This document shows, in pieces, positions 62,476-64,000 of a stretch of 64,000 nucleotides of DNA. This DNA is from an uncultured bacterium. Lineage in GTDB: Bacteria > Cyanobacteriota > Vampirovibrionia > Gastranaerophilales > Gastranaerophilaceae. The translations under genes and the position numbers were made by a program. A model generated the notes under the pieces. The model ran no database searches. It had not been told where the DNA came from and was given only the letters and a program-made list of their open reading frames with translations. Location: positions 48,754-112,753 of the forward strand of contig CASFPN010000044.1 of the NCBI GenBank assembly GCA_949296425.1. The letters are read 5' to 3'. Within the stretch, counting starts at the first letter, position 1, and every line of letters begins with the position of its first letter.

Positions 62476-63786
62476 ATGAGAGAAAATAAAATTTATTTTG
62501 TAGATGTAACAAACAGAGACGGAGTTCAAACTTCAAGATTAGGACTTGCCAAATTACAAAAAACTATTATAAATCTGATGCTTGATGACATGGGGATTAC
62601 TCAATCAGAATTCGGGTTTCCTACAACCAAACACGAAATTAACTATCTTAACGGAAACCTTGAACTGGTTCAAAGAGGAGTGATTTCAACTACAAAATTA
62701 TCAGGTTGGATGAGAGGAATTAAAGAAGATGTTGAACTTTCTTTTAAAAATGTACCTAAACTGAAAAATATTAATTTATCCCAATCCACATCGGAGCAAA
62801 TGATTAACGGGAAATATCTGGGCAAAAAGACACCACGTGACATCATATACATGACATGTGAAGCTGTAGAATGCGCTATATCTAAGGGAGCTGAAATAAT
62901 AGGGGTAAATGCGGAAGATGCTTCCAGAAGCGATATTGATTTTCTTATTAAATATGCACTCGAAGCAAAAAAATGCGGAGCCAAAAGATTCAGATATTGC
63001 GATACTTTAGGTTATGAAGATCCACAAACGACTTACGACAGAATTTACAAAATTGCAAAATCAATACAAATGCCGGTGGAACTTCATTTTCACAATGATC
63101 TGGGTATGGCGGCAGCATGTTCTGTAATGGGTGCCAAAGCTGCAATTGATGCCGGAGTTGATGCATTCATCAATACTGCAATCAACGGAATGGGCGAACG
63201 TGCGGGAAATGCAGATCTTGCTTCCTGCCTGCTTGCAGTTTTAAAATCAGCCGGATTCAAAAATAAATATCAAATCGATCCTAACATAGATTTAAGTAAA
63301 ATCTGGAAACTTGCCAAATACACATCGTACGCATTTGGAGTACCTATACCGATTAACCAGCCGGCAGTAGGCGACAATGCTTTTGCACACGAATCAGGTA
63401 TTCACGCTGATGGTGCTTTAAAAGACAGAAGAAATTATGAACTTTATGACTTTGAAGAACTCGGGAGAGGTGAACCTGAAATTATTGAAACCGGGAGAAT
63501 GATTACAACCGGAGAATATGGTGGCATTAAAGGGTTCCGAAATGTTTATGACAATCTTGAAATAGAATTCAAGGACGAACATGAGGCCAGAAATATTCTG
63601 GAACTTGCAAGATATGCAAATGTTCACACTCAAAAACCACTCACTTCAAGCGAGCTTAAATTCATATATTACTATCCTGATATTGCAGCAAAAATCATGA
63701 CAGTATCTCCATACTATGAACCTGTCGGTGCAATTAAAGAAAGAGTTGAGGCTCAATTATTAACAAAACCTCAAAATATAATTTAA
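62476..63786 (+). CDS. homocitrate/Re-citrate synthase family enzyme
   Basis: A 436-residue DRE-TIM aldolase-type synthase condensing acetyl-CoA with a 2-oxoacid. It has DVTNRDGVQTSRLGL in place of the usual RDGEQ motif, the metal-binding HFHNDLGMA, INGMGERAGNADL and AFAHESGIHADG. NRDGVQTS with SEFGFPTTKHE recalls, from memory, the Re-citrate synthase branch of anaerobes such as Clostridium kluyveri rather than classical NifV. With the IDH-family enzyme at 27325 a citrate-to-2-oxoglutarate route is plausible. ATG 62476 with AAGAGG upstream is chosen over GTG 62470. Confidence 0.8.
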   Translation: MRENKIYFVDVTNRDGVQTSRLGLAKLQKTIINLMLDDMGITQSEFGFPTTKHEINYLNGNLELVQRGVISTTKLSGWMRGIKEDVELSFKNVPKLKNINLSQSTSEQMINGKYLGKKTPRDIIYMTCEAVECAISKGAEIIGVNAEDASRSDIDFLIKYALEAKKCGAKRFRYCDTLGYEDPQTTYDRIYKIAKSIQMPVELHFHNDLGMAAACSVMGAKAAIDAGVDAFINTAINGMGERAGNADLASCLLAVLKSAGFKNKYQIDPNIDLSKIWKLAKYTSYAFGVPIPINQPAVGDNAFAHESGIHADGALKDRRNYELYDFEELGRGEPEIIETGRMITTGEYGGIKGFRNVYDNLEIEFKDEHEARNILELARYANVHTQKPLTSSELKFIYYYPDIAAKIMTVSPYYEPVGAIKERVEAQLLTKPQNII

Positions 63787-63912
63787 AGATATATAAGGCT
63801 TTCAGCGTTAAATATTACAAAAACTTAACAATATGAATCAAAAAATTAAAGTTTTGAGCCATACCTGCCGTAAAGAATACCAAGGAAACAAAAACGAAAG
63901 GGAACATAAGTC

Positions 63913-64000
63913 ATGGGTATGGCAGCTTCGCAAGCCAGATTTTTAGGGCTGACAGCAAGAAAAACAAATACCGAATATGAAGGGCAACAGATTAACCAGC
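63913..64000 (+). CDS. MGMAA-family orphan (partial, runs off the window)
   Basis: 29 codons opening MGMAASQARFLGLTARK. The match to the 287 gene (MGMAAGQARLLSITSR) is strong over the first 16 residues, and the 5' leaders are alike. The rest lies outside the window. Confidence 0.75.
   Translation, partial: MGMAASQARFLGLTARKTNTEYEGQQINQ

Overview
The window is AT-rich chromosomal DNA from a bacterium that most resembles the non-photosynthetic gut Cyanobacteriota (Gastranaerophilales/Melainabacteria). This is inferred from lineage-style orphan proteins (MGMAA-start proteins at both window edges, small proteins with an N-terminal F-T/G motif), prepilins starting FTLAEVLITLG, a Tic20/DUF4870-like membrane protein, an SLH-domain protein, and NifU/NifS in place of IscU/IscS. 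No 16S rRNA is present to confirm it. Genes are dense, occur on both strands in short operons, and several appear leaderless (TATAAT 6 to 9 nt before the ATG).

Layout. 1-6.4 kb: an orphan filament-like protein, a HEAT-like protein, a polytopic membrane protein, a patatin, then a structured-RNA candidate and tRNA-Leu(UAA). 6.4-14.3 kb: an EF-hand protein, the csaB-kdgK-eda operon (minus strand) and a CHASE2 adenylate cyclase coupled to recG. 14.3-17.4 kb: an eight-copy purine/pyrimidine-rich repeat array, rpiB, a 526-aa orphan carrying a G10 tract, and an inverted partial copy of the array. 17.6-26.4 kb: rsfS, a TPR protein, the Tic20-like protein, a phosphodiester glycosidase, a Ski2-like helicase and serS. 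26.4-36.7 kb: a broken prepilin locus, an IDH-family dehydrogenase, two glycine-zipper proteins, a uridine-kinase-like enzyme, the SLH protein, pyk, an intact prepilin and a divergent XRE regulator. 36.7-49.2 kb: yjbQ, obg, tsaD, gshB, a coiled-coil membrane protein, ribD, a Memo-AMMECR1 fusion, dnaX and an LD-carboxypeptidase. 49.2-64 kb: two tract-controlled prepilins, nifU-nifS, rpsU, a SNF2 helicase, gpmI, a second broken prepilin locus, a TPR protein and a citrate/homocitrate synthase-family enzyme.

The most interesting signal is a dispersed prepilin family at 27, 49, 54 and 60 kb. Each copy has a good ribosome binding site and ATG, then a C or G homopolymer of 10 (one locus has a second tract of 11) about ten codons in. 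A stop-free leader then runs into a type IV prepilin frame. At the tract lengths given, every upstream ATG is out of frame with its prepilin. A one-base change (one in each of two tracts at 27 kb) fuses them without a stop. This looks like phase variation, or alternatively homopolymer miscalls. Two of the loci also share the same in-frame TAA after the pilin helix, a near-identical 5' part and diverged 3' parts. They further carry repeated leader modules (FTLAxGATH...RK) built on a short palindrome.

Metabolic links in the window: kdgK+eda give a keto-deoxygluconate branch that joins gpmI and pyk. csaB may make the pyruvylated polymer that the SLH protein binds. A Re-citrate/homocitrate synthase-type enzyme plus IDH could make 2-oxoglutarate. 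NifU/NifS build Fe-S clusters with no nitrogenase genes in view.
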